A stretch of 60,290 bases of DNA from Levilactobacillus lindianensis. GTDB lineage: Bacteria; Bacillota; Bacilli; Lactobacillales; Lactobacillaceae. How positions within the stretch are numbered: position 1 is the stretch's first letter; each line of letters opens with the position of its first letter. The stretch covers positions 1 through 60,290 of the forward strand of contig NZ_RHOD01000017.1 in assembly GCF_003946095.1 (NCBI RefSeq), read 5' to 3'. The position numbers were made by a program, and so were the translations under genes. Below are positions 41,529-52,977 of this stretch, in pieces. Below the pieces are notes generated by a model. The model saw nothing but the letters and a program-made list of their open reading frames with translations, was not told the DNA's origin and did not search any database.

Positions 41529-41993
41529 TTACTTAGCAGCCACTAACGCTGCAATATCAATCTTCTTCATCTGCATCAGTGCCTGAACCTGTGCAGGTGT
41601 CTGCGTCAATTCAGCCATGTTAGCTGGCACAATCTGCCAGGAGATTCCAAACTGATCCTTTACCCAACCACACTGTTCGGCCTCAGAAACGTGTGAGAGT
41701 TTCTCCCAGTAATAGTCGATCTCGGACTGATCGGCACATTCAATCGTGAAGGAAATGGCCTCATTAATCCGGAAGGCCGGCCCGCCATCGAGCGCTAGAA
41801 ACTTCTGCCCATTCAGATGGAATGACGCATTGAGAATCTTACCCTTCATCCCCTCAAAGTGCTTATCTAGCTTGGCATCAGGATAGTAAGTGACCTCGTC
41901 GATCGTCGAATTAGGAAAGACCTTCAAATAGTAATGAATAGCCTCGTTACAGTTATTATCAGCAAACCATAGACTAGGAACAATTTTTTTCAT
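41529..41993 (-). CDS. VOC-superfamily (PhnB/3-demethylubiquinone methyltransferase-like) protein
   Basis: A 154-residue metal-or-ligand-binding protein with two beta-alpha-beta-beta-beta units: MKKIVPSLWFADNNCNEAIH, YYLKVFPNSTIDEVTYYP, GKILNASFHLNGQKFLALDGG, then ISFTIECADQSEIDYYWEKL and the final GWVKDQFGISWQIVPANM. This is the PhnB-like branch; ligand and reaction are unknown. The start at 41993 has GAGGAGG 7 nt upstream. It precedes the DJ-1-like gene in the same direction by about 40 bp, so the two may be cotranscribed and may share a stress role. Confidence 0.88.
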   Translation of the reverse strand: MKKIVPSLWFADNNCNEAIHYYLKVFPNSTIDEVTYYPDAKLDKHFEGMKGKILNASFHLNGQKFLALDGGPAFRINEAISFTIECADQSEIDYYWEKLSHVSEAEQCGWVKDQFGISWQIVPANMAELTQTPAQVQALMQMKKIDIAALVAAK

Positions 41994-42215
41994 AATAGCC
42001 TCCTCGATAGACTTATTAGGCTCAAGCTTACCCGACAGTGAAAGCGAATTCAAGAACCAGTTAACCTGATGGTCAAACCAACACGCAAGACTGTTTTATG
42101 AACATCGTAATAGTTAAATTGTGAGAGGCCTTCACCTTTACACAATCAACATCTAGTCTTTACATCCGCCGCGTATTCTGGAAGCTGTACCAAAGAAAGA
42201 GGAGGAGTTAGCAAG

Positions 42216-43145
42216 ATGAAAAAACGAATGAGTACCTTAGTGACTGCCCTGTTGTTGACCACCACGTTGGGTTGGCAACAACCCCTAATGTCGATCACGG
42301 CCGCCGCTAAAACCAAGACGACCCAAACGACGAAACGGACCAAGGCCAAGACGGTGAATTCCAAGTCAACCCATATCAAGCTCCAAGGCGCCTCAAATGC
42401 CCGCGACTTAGGGGGCTACATCAACAGCAAGGGACAGAAGATCAAGGTTCACCGCTTAATTCGTTCCAACAGTCTCTCGACTTTATCCAAATCCGACCAA
42501 AAGAAACTGGTCAAGACTTACCACGTCGCTACTGACGTTGACTTACGGACCATTATCGAACAAGAGAAGAGCCCTGATGTGAAGATGAAGGGCGTTAAGC
42601 TGGTTAAGGCTAACGTCTTCAAATCCTTCGGTGCCTTCCCCGACTTCTCTAAGAAGAATGCCGGCGACAAGATGATGAAGAAATCTTACCACGATGCCAT
42701 CACCACGGCACAAGGACGTAAGGCTTACAAGTCACTCTTCCACCAACTTTTGAAGAACCCGAAGAACAAGGCCGTTCTGTGGCACTGTTCAGCTGGTAAG
42801 GACCGTGCCGGCATGGGAACTGTGTTGGTGCTCTCCGCCCTCAACTTCAACAAGAAGGCCATCGCGAAGGATTACTTAAAGTCCAACACCTACCTGGTCA
42901 ACACCAACAAAGAAAACCTGAAGCGTCAAGAAGCTGGCTGGAAGGCCCAAGGCAAGGAATTAACCCCAACGGTCATCGCCAACTTCAAGGCCCAAAACGG
43001 CGTCAAGATGGCCTACCTGAACACCATGTACAAGGCTATCAACACGAAGTACGGTAACATGGATAACTTCCTACACAAGGGCCTTGGCTTATCCAACACT
43101 CAACTGAAACACTTACGTTCCAGCTACTTAGCACCTGCTAAGTAG
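42216..43145 (+). CDS. Secreted tyrosine/serine protein phosphatase
   Basis: A 309-residue exported phosphatase of the Y_phosphatase3 (LipA/TpbA-like) type. A signal peptide (LVTALLLTTTLGWQQPLMSI to TAAA) is followed by a Lys/Thr-rich linker, the start motif LQGASNARDLGGY typical of the family, and the P-loop HCSAGKDRAG with the nucleophile Cys191 and Arg197; DVDLRTIIEQEK carries the general-acid region. In other Gram-positives such enzymes act on phosphotyrosine or phosphoinositides outside the cell; the natural target here is open. RBS AGAGGAGGAG is 10 nt upstream. Monocistronic with a strong terminator. Confidence 0.92.
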   Translation: MKKRMSTLVTALLLTTTLGWQQPLMSITAAAKTKTTQTTKRTKAKTVNSKSTHIKLQGASNARDLGGYINSKGQKIKVHRLIRSNSLSTLSKSDQKKLVKTYHVATDVDLRTIIEQEKSPDVKMKGVKLVKANVFKSFGAFPDFSKKNAGDKMMKKSYHDAITTAQGRKAYKSLFHQLLKNPKNKAVLWHCSAGKDRAGMGTVLVLSALNFNKKAIAKDYLKSNTYLVNTNKENLKRQEAGWKAQGKELTPTVIANFKAQNGVKMAYLNTMYKAINTKYGNMDNFLHKGLGLSNTQLKHLRSSYLAPAK

Positions 43146-43179
43146 TCACCTGATTCATCTTCCATAATCATCCTACACA

Positions 43180-43222
43180 AAAGGCTCCTAGTTTCGAGGT
43201 AAGAAACTAGGAGTCTTTTGAT
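43180..43222 (+). terminator. Terminator of the phosphatase gene
   Basis: AAAAGGCTCCTAGTTTC pairs with GAAACTAGGAGTCTTTT. It may also serve the convergent adhesin gene that ends at 43250. Confidence 0.85.
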
Positions 43223-43249
43223 CAATCCTTGTTCTACTACTTGTTACGT

Positions 43250-46200
43250 TTAGTCCCGCTTACGACGGAATGGAACTAACAAGGTTGATGATAACAGTAA
43301 ACCTAATGCTACCAGGAAGCCTTCATTCTTTTCATCCGTTTGTGGTAACTCGGTTTGCTGTTGAGACTGCACACGTCCAGTGACAACAGTATCACCTGCA
43401 AGTGCTTCGTTAACGCCGTGAAGGTTCGTTTCGCTTTGAGCCAGTGGCTTCACAGCGGCCGATTGCTTACTCAAGTTCTTACCCTTGTTTGCATCGGATT
43501 TCTTCGACGCTTTCTTCCGTGACGTGACCTTGCGAAGATTTACTTTGTCAGCAAGCTGACGTGTAAACGTTGGTACCGCTCCGGTCTCATCAAACTTGAT
43601 GGTGGTTGAACCGCCATTACCGTCAGGAAGAGTTGCAGATAAGGCACCAGGTTTGATCGTGCGTTGTTCAACGAGCTTGCCATCTTTCAGCTCACGAATG
43701 ATCCGCTGACCACTTACTGGATCAAACGTATAAACCACCTGAAGGCCATCAGGCCACTTCTTGGTAATCTTCACAGCCTTATCGGTGTCCTTCGTTGGCA
43801 CAGTGACGACTGCTGGCGTATGCGTAAACGTCGGCACTGGATCAGAATCACTGAATTTGACAGTTGCTGTACCACCAGCACCATCTGACACTGTCACTTC
43901 CGAAGCATCGGGATCAATTGTCTTCTGGTCAACAGTCTTCTCGTTTCTTAGCTCCGTCACCATCCGCTGCTTAGTCGTCGGATCGTAGGTAAAGGCTGTC
44001 TCACTACCGTCTCGCCACTTCTTAGCAACTTTGACGATAACACCATCAGCGTCGGTCGTCGTGGCAGTAACGTCGCCAGAAGACTTATCAGTCTCGGTTG
44101 TCGTCGTTTCATGCTTAAACGTTGGCTCTGCACCTGATTGCCCGGTATCTACAATTGTTTCGATACCATCCCCAGTTGCCAATTTTGCCTCTGAAGAATC
44201 AGGGTCAATTGTCTTGCTGTCGACCAACTTACCGTCTTTTAGTTCCTTTAGCGTCCGATTCCCAGTACTTGGATTGTAGGCGTAGTCCGTTTCACTACCA
44301 TCGTTCCAGGTCTTGACAACTTTGACAACGTTACCTTCCGCGTCTTTGGTCGTGGCAGTAACGTTATTAGACTTATCAGTCGCCGTCTGCGTCACCTCAT
44401 GATCAAAGGTTGGCTCGTTGGTTTTTGGATCAATACCGACGGTCGTGCTCGTATTGTCATCATCAGCAAATGTTGCCTTATTATCAGGGGTCAGCTGCTG
44501 TTTGTCGCCAACTGGTTGGCCATCCTTTTGTTCACTTACAAAACGTTCTTTTGTAGCTGGATCATAGGTGTAAGTCGTTTGGGTGCTATCTGGCCACTTC
44601 TTAACCAGCTTGACCACATTGCCTTTCGCGTCTTTCGTCGTAGCAGTGACGTTGCCAAAGTCATCGGTTGCTGTCTGCGTCGTCTGATGATCAAACGTTG
44701 GTTGCTTGGTTGTGGGGTCATAGCTAACGATAGTACTTGTATCATTGTCATCAGCTATCGTTACCTTACCGGAATCAGAAGTCAGGTTCTGTGTCTCGCC
44801 AACCTGCTGCCCGCTCTTCTGATCACTCACAGTCCGTTTGTTAGTAGCCGGATCATAGGCGTAAGTCGTTTGACTGTCATCAGGCCACTTCTTGACGACC
44901 TTGGTAACATTCCCGTTGGCATCGATCGTCGTGGTCGTGTCACCAGCCGTCGTCGTTGTCTCATGGTCAAACGTTGGTTGCGACCCTGCTGGTTGTCCAG
45001 TATTAACAGTCGTTTCAACACCAGCACCGTTGGATACCTTTGCCGTCGTATCACCGGAATTGAGTGTCTTTCGTTCAATCGTCTTCCCGTCTTTTTGATC
45101 CGTTACCGACCAGTCTCCAGTGGCTGGATCATAGGTGTAAGTCGTTTGACTGTCATCAGGCCACTTCTTGACAACCTTAGTAACGTTCTTGTTGGCATCG
45201 GTCGTCGTAGTCGTGTCACCATCCGTCGTCGTTGTTTCATGGTCAAACGTTGGTTGCGACCCTGGTTTCCCAGTATTAACGGTCGTTTCAACACCGTTTC
45301 CGTTGGATACTGTTGCCGTCGTATCACCGGGGTTGAGTGTCTTTTGTTCAATCGTCTTCCCGTCTTTTTGATCCGTTATCGTTGCGGTCTTAGTCGTTGG
45401 ATCATAGGTGTACGTCGTTTGGGTGTCATCAGGCCACTTCTTGACGACCTGAATAACGTTCCCGTCGGCATCGGTCGTCGTGGTCGTGTCACCATCGGTC
45501 TTCGTCACCTCATGATCAAACGTTGGCTGATTGGTTTTCGGATCAAGAGAAACAATAGTGTTGGAATTCTGATCATCAACTAGCTTTACCTTTCCAGAAT
45601 CAGAGGTCAGAGGCTGTGCGTCGCCAACTGGTTGGCCATCCTTTTGTTCACTCACAGTCCGTTTTTCAGTAGCCGGATCATAAGTGTAAGTCGTTTGCGT
45701 GCCATTGGTCCACGTCTTAACGACCTTGATAACGTTGCCCTTGTCATCTGTCGTCGTGGCAGTAATCACGTTATTGGACTTATCAGTTACCGTCACCGTC
45801 GTGTCATGTTCAAACGTTGGCTGTGACCCTGGCTGTCCAGTGTTAACGATGGTATCAACACCATCACCAAGGGTTACTTTTGCCTGCGTATCATCTTTTC
45901 CGAATTTCTTTTCAACAGGCGTCTGCCCATCTTTTTCTTCGGTGACTGTCCAGTCACCGTTACCGGGATCATATGTGTACGTCGTTTTACTATCATCGGG
46001 CCACGTCTTAACGACTTGGGTAACGTTCCCTTCGGCGTCTTTCGTCGTGGTCGTATCGCCATTCGTCTGCGTCGTTTCATGGTCAAACGTTGGCTGATTG
46101 GTTGTGGGGTCAATGGCAACGGTAGTGCTCGTATTGTCATCATCAGTCAGCGTCAATTTATCAGAATCAGAGGTAAACGTCTGTGGTTCGCCAACCTGGT

Positions 46201-49200
46201 TCCCATCTTTTTTCTCCGTTACCGTCCGCGTACCATTGTCATCCGTGTAAATCGTTTCGCTACCATCAGCCCACTGCTTATCAATCCGAACCACGTTACC
46301 ATCTGAATCTCTTTCGGTGATCGTCACATTCTTCTTAGAATCAACGTCATGCCCCAAAATTTTCAGCGTTCCGTCTTCAAGCGTGACAGCGTAGTTTGTT
46401 GCTGGATTAATTGTTCCTGAAATTGCATACGTCCCAACAGCAGTCGCATCAATTGCATTCAGCGTAATACCAAGTGAATCATTGGTGTCGCCATCGACTA
46501 ACTTATCATCCGATGAAATGCTAAAACCATTTGCCTCGGGTGCCTTACCAGTGTAATCGGTAGTGACATCATTAATTTTCACCGTAATTGGCCGCTTTGT
46601 GACCGTCAATTTACCCGCAACAAAGTTAAGTGTGTAATTAGGGTTTGCCTTATTCAAAGTAGCTTGAGCGTCGGCGTTCAATTGCAGACTGTACTTGCCG
46701 TCTGCTTGTAACTGGTTAGCACTGACAACTTTTTTCGTAGCATCATCTACAATTTCAAAATCGGCGGATTTAAGGTCGCTAGTGCTTCCATTGACCGTAA
46801 CACTAATGGTTGCTGGCAAACTGTCACCATAAACCACACTAGTATCCTTCATTGTCACATCACTATTTGCGGCGGCAATCTTAAAGGTTCCTGGAGTAAA
46901 GTTGATTGCGTAATTCTGGTTCAGAGTCGCAGTTGGATCCATCGTAATATCATATGACCCAACATCTTCGCCAGACTTCCGAGTAAGCTTTACGCCCAAA
47001 TCATCACCAGCAACGAGGCCGGTACTTGCACCAGTACCCGAATTAGTTGACTCTAAGACGGGATCTGTACCACCATAGGTTTTCCCAGTATCCGTTGCCG
47101 TTACTGAAACTGGCCGTTTGGTTACAGTCAATGAATTCGTTCCAAAAGTAATGACATAGTTAGGATTTTCCGTCTTCAATCGATCCTTAGCGGCTTGTTT
47201 CAATTGTAGCGTGTACTTGCCATTAGCTTGTGCTTGGGATGCTGTAACTGTTTTACCAGTAGTATCCACAATTTCAAAATCATCTTGGGTAATCGCACTA
47301 GTAGTCCCTGGCACGTTGTTTGTGGACGTGAATGTAGGGAATTCATCGCCATAAACCATGGTAGCGGCACCTAAATCCACGGAGCTAGCTGCTTTCGCAA
47401 TCGTCAATGTGCCCGGAACAACGGTAACAGCATAGTTATCTGAAGTTGCAGTCCCTGTAACAGCCTTCGGATATGTTCCAGCATTGACTTGGGAAATTGG
47501 GTCTAACTTAACTCCCAAATCAGTAAGCGTATCGCCTTCGACCAAAGCACCATCGGTTACGTTGAATCCATTGGTCTTGGGTGCAGAACCATTGTAAGTA
47601 GCCGTAACATCCTTAGCTGTCACTGTGACTGGCTTCTTGTTGATAGTTAAGCTTCCTGGAGTAACGGTAATGTTGTAATTCGTATTCAGATTTGATGTAG
47701 GGTCAGCACTGATTGTATATGGCTGAGTCTGTACATCTTCACCAGTATCCCGTTTAAGCGTCACGCCCAAATCAGACAGTTCGTCATTATTGACTAGCTC
47801 ACCCTTTGAGACACCGGTAAGTTTAAATTTAGGGTCCTTATCACCATAAGTCTTTGTAACCGTTGGTGCGGTCACAGTGATGTCTCGTTTTGTCACGGTC
47901 AACTTGGCCGTTCCAAAGTCACCGAAAGTATAATTCGTATCTTCCTTCAAAGTGTTCTGTGCATCAGTAGTGTAGTGAATCGTGTAGTCACCACCAGCTT
48001 GTAGTTGATCACTCAAAACAACTTTTCCAGTGGCATTATCAATAATTTCAAAATCATTCTGAGTAAGTGGATGGTCTGTATTTGCTAAGTCTGATCCTAA
48101 GCTACCCGTGATCGTTGGCTCTGCACCGTACACCACACTAGTATCTTGAATAGTTGGCGTTGCAGTGGCCGGTGTAATCGTAAGTGTGGCAGAAACGTAG
48201 AGTCCAGCATTGGGGTTGTCTGGCGTTAAGCTCTTAAGGTAAGTCCGCCCGTCGTCAGTTAATTTAAAGTAATAAGTCCCAACGTTCTTAGGTGTGACAT
48301 GCGCGCCTGAATTCGTAGCATCGACGTAATAGAAGTAACCACTCTTATTGAAGCCGTCCTTCTGGGCGTCAGTAACTGTCGCGCCGAATCCATCACCAAA
48401 GGTCACATCAGGGAAGCCTAGTGGTTCCCCGTAGACTTTCGTCCAAGGGAAAAAGCTGGCCAAACTAGCTTGAGTAGCCGCGTTTGTCGTCGCCATATCA
48501 TCAATGTTCTTTTCAAATGCACTGAGTGAATCATCCATGTTGGCCATGGCGTTATAGCCCTTTTGACTTTCATCAACAATAGTTGCCGGATCGGTTGCGG
48601 CTTCAGCGGCTTCTAAGGCCGTCTTAGCATCCCCATTACTAGTCGAAAGATCACTATACATTTTGCTAACAGAATCTAGCAGTGCTTTAGCAGCGGTCTT
48701 TTGTTCGTCAGTGATGCCAGCTCCCGCGATAAATTTATCATAAATACCTTGCGCCTTAGCTTGGTCAGCATCAGCCTTGGCTTGGTTATCGGTCGCTTTT
48801 TGTAGCCAAGTATCTAATGTCGTCTTGGTTGGAACCAAGATACTCTTACTATCCTGAGGAGTTGATGAATCTGTGGAATCTGTGTCACCGGCATTAGGAA
48901 CCTCAGACCAAGTGTAGGCTGGCGTTGTCCCAGCTGCTGCAGGTTGACCATCCGCCCCGATTAGTGTTGCATTAAGCGCAGCCGTAACAGATTGATTCGT
49001 CCCTACAGTTACATTGGCCGTAACTGGGGTCCCATCAATCGTTTCCCCGGTAGCCGTGTAATAGTGTTCGATTGGATTAGCAACATCCGTTGCTGTCGAC
49101 GGCGTCGTACTTGTGTTAATTTTTACATTATACTTAGCAATCGTCTCACCGTCAGTCGGAGCATTCAGAGCAACAGTTACAGGCGTGTAGCCTGGGAACT

Positions 49201-50801
49201 GAACCACAACTGATTTACCAGCAACCGTCGTTACTTGGATAGGCGTTATACCAGGAATCGCAACATTAGTCGCTGAATCAACTGGCGTGACTTCGGCAGT
49301 AAAGGCTTGGGCAACGGGAACGCTAAATGCTTGGCTAGCATCCCCGGTCACTGTGTAGCTGTAATATGCCGAATCAGCAAGGCTTGAGTCGCCAGCGGCA
49401 TAGTTAACTGTCCCATTGCTGGCAGTGGCTTGGTCGCCATCAACAACATATACATTGCTTGTCGTGCTTGCCGGAATTACCGTAACTAGACTAGGATCTA
49501 GCGTTGGATCTGCGGCGACTGCCCGTTCCGCTACTGCCTTCGTAGAGAACACAGAAATAGTATCCCCGATACTGGCAGTGACTGGTGTCTTTGTGCTGAC
49601 GGAAGTATCTCCGGGCGTATCGTCAGCCACATTGACAGACACTGTAGCTGTCTTTGGTGTGTAAGTAAAGCTGTCGATCCTGGCGGAGTAATCATTGAAA
49701 CTATCACCGGTAGAAGCGGCAATTGAGATTGAGTATCCAGTTGTGATATCAGAAATTTTTCGCGTAAATGTTTGACCACCGATTGTCACAGATAACTCTT
49801 GGCTACTTGCTACATAGGTCATTGTAAAATCATTAAGTGGGTGAGTTTCTCGAGGATTCAAGGTTAACGCACTAGCGGCTTTCCAGGAATCGGCACTTTC
49901 AACACCCTGTAAGATCCCATTAGCATCCGTTGTTCGCCAACCGAAGTATGAACCATTACCAGGATCTTTTAAATCTGAATTGAAGTAATCATCGTACACA
50001 AAACCAAAAGCATTAGGCAAGTTACCTAAACCTAACTGACCACCAAGTTCCCCTTCAGTTGCCTTGGCAGGATCTCCAGGGGCAAAGATAATGCCGACGC
50101 TGTCAGCACCACCAGATGTCACTGTCCCAATTCCCAAGGCACCTGTCATTTTAAAGTCATGATTAAAGTCAATTTCATGTTCAAAAGAAACATGAGCGAC
50201 CTGATGACCTTTTGTTGGCATTTTTAATCCAGAAGCATACACAGTATGTTCCACTTTGTCTGTCAATTTTACCGACCCATCATCACTAATCGGTACTACT
50301 ACTTTATTTAGGCTTTCATCGGGCTGGAGATTGGCCTTGCTACGACTTTCAACCGTATCGACAAAGTGATCCTTGATTTGGCTACCAGATAGCGTTACGC
50401 CGGACCCATCCGTCTTGCCGACTGTCATTGATTGGTCTGGCGTTAAAGTTTGATATTGCTTATCACTTGTCGTATTAGTTGCTGTATCCGCATCAACTTC
50501 ATTAGAAACATCCGTACTTTCGGTAACCGGAGCCACTTTAGACGTTGGTGTCGTGGTCTTTGTGGTACCAAGCGTCGCCGTATTCCCCTGTTCAGCATCC
50601 GGCTTAGATTCTGTATCAGCCGCCGGTGTATCTGGCGTTGGCGTTGCCGCGTGGACATCTGCCGTCCCAATAGTCTCAGCAATGGCTACTGCGGATAAAC
50701 TAACGAGTAAGGTCCCAAAAATACGGGTCTTAATCTTCCAGCCCGTGTGCCCCTTGTATAAAATTCTTCTTTGTGGTTTGATTTGCCGCTTTTTGTCTCA
50801 A
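43250..50801 (-). pseudogene. Giant lectin/MBG/tandem-repeat LPXTG adhesin, signal peptide out of frame
   Basis: About 2510 codons. Order from the N-terminus: signal region; Thr/Asp-rich linker; an L-type lectin-like domain (nt about 49660-50330: VAHVSFEHEIDFNHDF, VGIIFAPGD, NAFGFVYDDYFNSD); beta-rich linkers; a helical spacer (nt about 48480-48850); several MBG modules with repeated V-x-Y-G-D motifs (nt about 46350-48180); ten repeats of 85-95 residues; LPQTDE, hydrophobic tail and RRKRD. GGAGAGG sits 6 nt before a TTG at 50799-50801, giving LRQKAANQTTKKNF, but this frame stops within 25 codons. The main frame instead reads LYKGHTGWKIKTRIFGTLLV, a KxYKxGKxW-like signal, and has no start codon before it. 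One base too many at about 50758-50764 explains this. Without correction the protein would not be exported; a GTG at 50536 starts after the signal. Confidence 0.85.
43560..46330 (-). repeat. Ten tandem repeats of about 255-285 bp in the giant adhesin
   Basis: Each unit codes for a block like GNV-x-KVVKKWPDDSQTTYTY, followed by DP-x-T-x-x-x-T-V-x-DQKDG and T-x-QPTFDHE. The middle units (about 44860-45700) are nearly identical at the DNA level; the outer ones are more diverged, as expected when unequal crossing-over homogenises the centre of an array. Confidence 0.88.
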
Positions 50802-51768
50802 GCTTAACCTCTCCTATTCCCTGGTGTCGGACACCTGACTGTCCATTGCCCAGCTACTCCTAAGTTCCAGTTGGCACTTGTCATAAAAGGATCGCCAGTA
50901 CACAACTGACGACCGCTGGTTAGTAAACCTGATTTTCATCGATCTAGTTGCATATGTTTATCAATAAAAACTGGTGATACTGTTCATGATAATTTTGGCC
51001 ATTTCTGGTCAAAAACGCAGGTAAAAGCCCGTAACCAATTAATTTAGCCCAGTTACTCACACCTGATCGTCTGTCCATTCAAACTCATTTCCATTAAAAA
51101 TCCACTAGCCTACCAGGTCTGTACAAAGGCGTCTAAACAGCTATTTATAGCCACTTGGCTGATTTTCAATCATGCTCTTTGAACCGTTTCGCCCACAAAC
51201 CGTTTGGTGACTACTTTAATCATACTCACATTATAGTAGTGTGGACATTTACATTCAAGATGTCCGTATTCCTTAATACCTACTCACCACAGAATTTCAA
51301 CTGTGTAGCACTCTTTTATACATAGCGATGTATAATTGCTTTAACTCGTCATCGTAGCTGTCCAAAGTTACGAAACCGTGATAACTCCCCCACTATCATG
51401 TCGGTTAATACTAGGCGCGCTTATTAATCAAGTCCCTTTATTCATTTTCCAAGTTTAATTACAAAAAAATTGCGGTGGACAAAACGGTCATTGAATTTGA
51501 TCTAAAAAAGCGCCACTCATTGCGAGTCGCGCCGCCGAGAACCTCAGCCATGTGGATCAAATTCACCTCTTTTTTTGCGAGATCCAAGCTGTCGCTAAGA
51601 CGTCTGAGCCCCCAGTGACAACCCAAACAGCATTCTCATCTATCCACCCGACTTTATTAAGCAATTGATATGATCCCTAAAAAAAGTCCTACGCCTGAAA
51701 GAGCCGCCCATTAACTGTGCTACAATCAAAACGTTCCTAAAGGAATAAAATATGGGGAGGTTTTATCA
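50802..51768. other. Long intergenic region (about 970 bp) with palindromes and a structured block, no gene
   Basis: Leader side of the giant adhesin. Points seen: palindrome GGTGTC-G-GACACC at 50823-50835, about 22 bp before the adhesin start; GGACAT/ATGTCC hairpin near 51242-51268; palindrome TTATACAT-AGCG-ATGTATAA at 51316-51335; the structured block at 51493-51576. No frame with a ribosome binding site was found. Confidence 0.6.
51493..51576 (+). ncRNA. Candidate small structured RNA or long terminator
   Basis: A 10-bp outer stem, GAATTTGATC (51493-51502) with GATCAAATTC (51555-51564), encloses an inner hairpin (GCGCCACTC with GAGTCGCGC). CACCTC and seven T residues follow. No gene precedes it on the plus strand within 600 bp, so it would end an unannotated transcript. 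Confidence 0.4.
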
Positions 51769-52125
51769 ATGAAAAAAGCAGCATTGCTTTTAGGTGTCGC
51801 CGGTTTGATCGGGACCATGGGGATGGGCACGGTCAGCCAAGCCAGTACATTAGTTGGCACCGTTCAATACCACAAGTTTCACGGGACGGCCACGATTAAG
51901 AAGAGCTACAAGCACTTTAAGTTAACGAGCCACCAACCGAACAGTGACTACAAGGTCATCAAGACCTTTAGCTGGAAGTCGGCTAAGCTCAAGGCTGGCA
52001 GCAAGGTCAAGATTGACCGCCGGGCGAGTCAGGCCACACAATATGACTGGTACCGAATCAAGGCAACGAGCAAACACCACACCCGTCGTTACTGGGTTTA
52101 CGGCCAGGCACTGAACCTTAAATAG
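51769..52125 (+). CDS. Small secreted basic protein of unknown function
   Basis: A 118-residue exported protein. The signal peptide is MKKAALLLGVAGLIGTMGMG, cleaved near SQAS. The mature part is strongly basic with many Lys, His and Tyr (YHKFHGTATIKKSYKHFKLT; WYRIKATSKHHTRRYW) and resembles the short beta-rich surface proteins common in lactobacilli, without a known family that I can name. The aromatic-basic pattern suggests binding to anionic wall polymers, which is inference. RBS GGGAGG lies 9 nt before the ATG. Monocistronic. Confidence 0.78.
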   Translation: MKKAALLLGVAGLIGTMGMGTVSQASTLVGTVQYHKFHGTATIKKSYKHFKLTSHQPNSDYKVIKTFSWKSAKLKAGSKVKIDRRASQATQYDWYRIKATSKHHTRRYWVYGQALNLK

Positions 52126-52138
52126 GCTTACGACAAGC

Positions 52139-52171
52139 AAACGGCTAGACCTTCGTTGGTCTAGCCGTTTT
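52139..52171 (+). terminator. Terminator between the small secreted protein and the ABC exporter
   Basis: AAACGGCTAGACC pairs with GGTCTAGCCGTTT; TTAGTTT follows. It is symmetrical enough to serve the convergent exporter operon as well. Confidence 0.85.
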
Positions 52172-52186
52172 AGTTTAGTCTCAAAT

Positions 52187-52960
52187 TTAATTCCGATCGT
52201 AGGCCCAAACCGTCAGTGGCGCGAAGATGGCCACAATCACAACCCCAAATATCAGAACGACCCAAGCTTCATGGGTCCAGCTGCCCGTTGCCAGGATTTG
52301 CCGGATGGCCGTAATGACATAGGTCACTGGGTTCAAGTGCGCGATGAACCGAAGCGGCTTCGTCAAAGCGTGCATCGGAACGAAGGCGTTTGACATAAAG
52401 GACAGCACCAACATTGTCATCAAAGACACACTCTGAACCGCGGCGGCACTCTTAGCCAACAAGCCTAACAGGGCGAAGACCCAGGATAACACCCAGCCCA
52501 TGAAGATGGCTAGCAAGCCAATGGCGACCACCCAGCCCAAGCCAACACCGGGACGCCAGCCCATGAGATAGCCAGTGGTCAGCGAGGTGATGGCGGCAAT
52601 CAACAACCGTAAACTATCGGCGAACAGTTGCCCCGCCAATGGGGCGATCCGGGCCATGGGCAACGACTTGAATCGGTCGAAGACACCGGAGTCGAGGTCC
52701 TCTCTGATTTGCGCCCCCGAGCCAGACGCTGCTGACAACATCGTTTGAATTAAGATCCCGGGAACAATCGTTGGCAGGTAAGCCTTAACCCCGCCGGCAA
52801 TCGCGCCCCCGAAGAGGTAGCCAAACATCAACATAAATAACACGGGTTGAATGACGACATCCATCAATTGGTCTGGATTGTGAATCGTCTTTAATAAGTT
52901 GCGATAAGCCATGGTTGCGGTATTTTGAATCACATTGCCGCGGTGAATTCGGATATCCAT
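52187..52960 (-). CDS. ABC-2 type exporter permease (drug resistance, DrrB-like)
   Basis: A 257-residue membrane subunit with six hydrophobic segments in the ABC-2 arrangement. Typical text: MAYRNLLKTIHNPDQLMDVV and IQPVLFMLMFGYLFGG in the first part, IREDLDSGVFDRFKSLPMAR in the coupling loop, and SFMSNAFVPMHALTKPLRFI, AHLNPVTYVITAIRQIL near the end, as in DrrB-type permeases. It pairs with the ATPase encoded 17 bp upstream in the same operon. Expected to export a hydrophobic drug or lipid; the operon is controlled by a divergent MarR regulator. Confidence 0.92.
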   Translation of the reverse strand: MDIRIHRGNVIQNTATMAYRNLLKTIHNPDQLMDVVIQPVLFMLMFGYLFGGAIAGGVKAYLPTIVPGILIQTMLSAASGSGAQIREDLDSGVFDRFKSLPMARIAPLAGQLFADSLRLLIAAITSLTTGYLMGWRPGVGLGWVVAIGLLAIFMGWVLSWVFALLGLLAKSAAAVQSVSLMTMLVLSFMSNAFVPMHALTKPLRFIAHLNPVTYVITAIRQILATGSWTHEAWVVLIFGVVIVAIFAPLTVWAYDRN

Positions 52961-52977
52961 TTTTACGTCCCTCTTTC

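Noticed and set aside
44399-46306. Plus-strand frames of 60-394 codons inside the giant adhesin
   Set aside because: They repeat with the period of the adhesin array and have no start signals or recognisable domains; they are antisense shadows.
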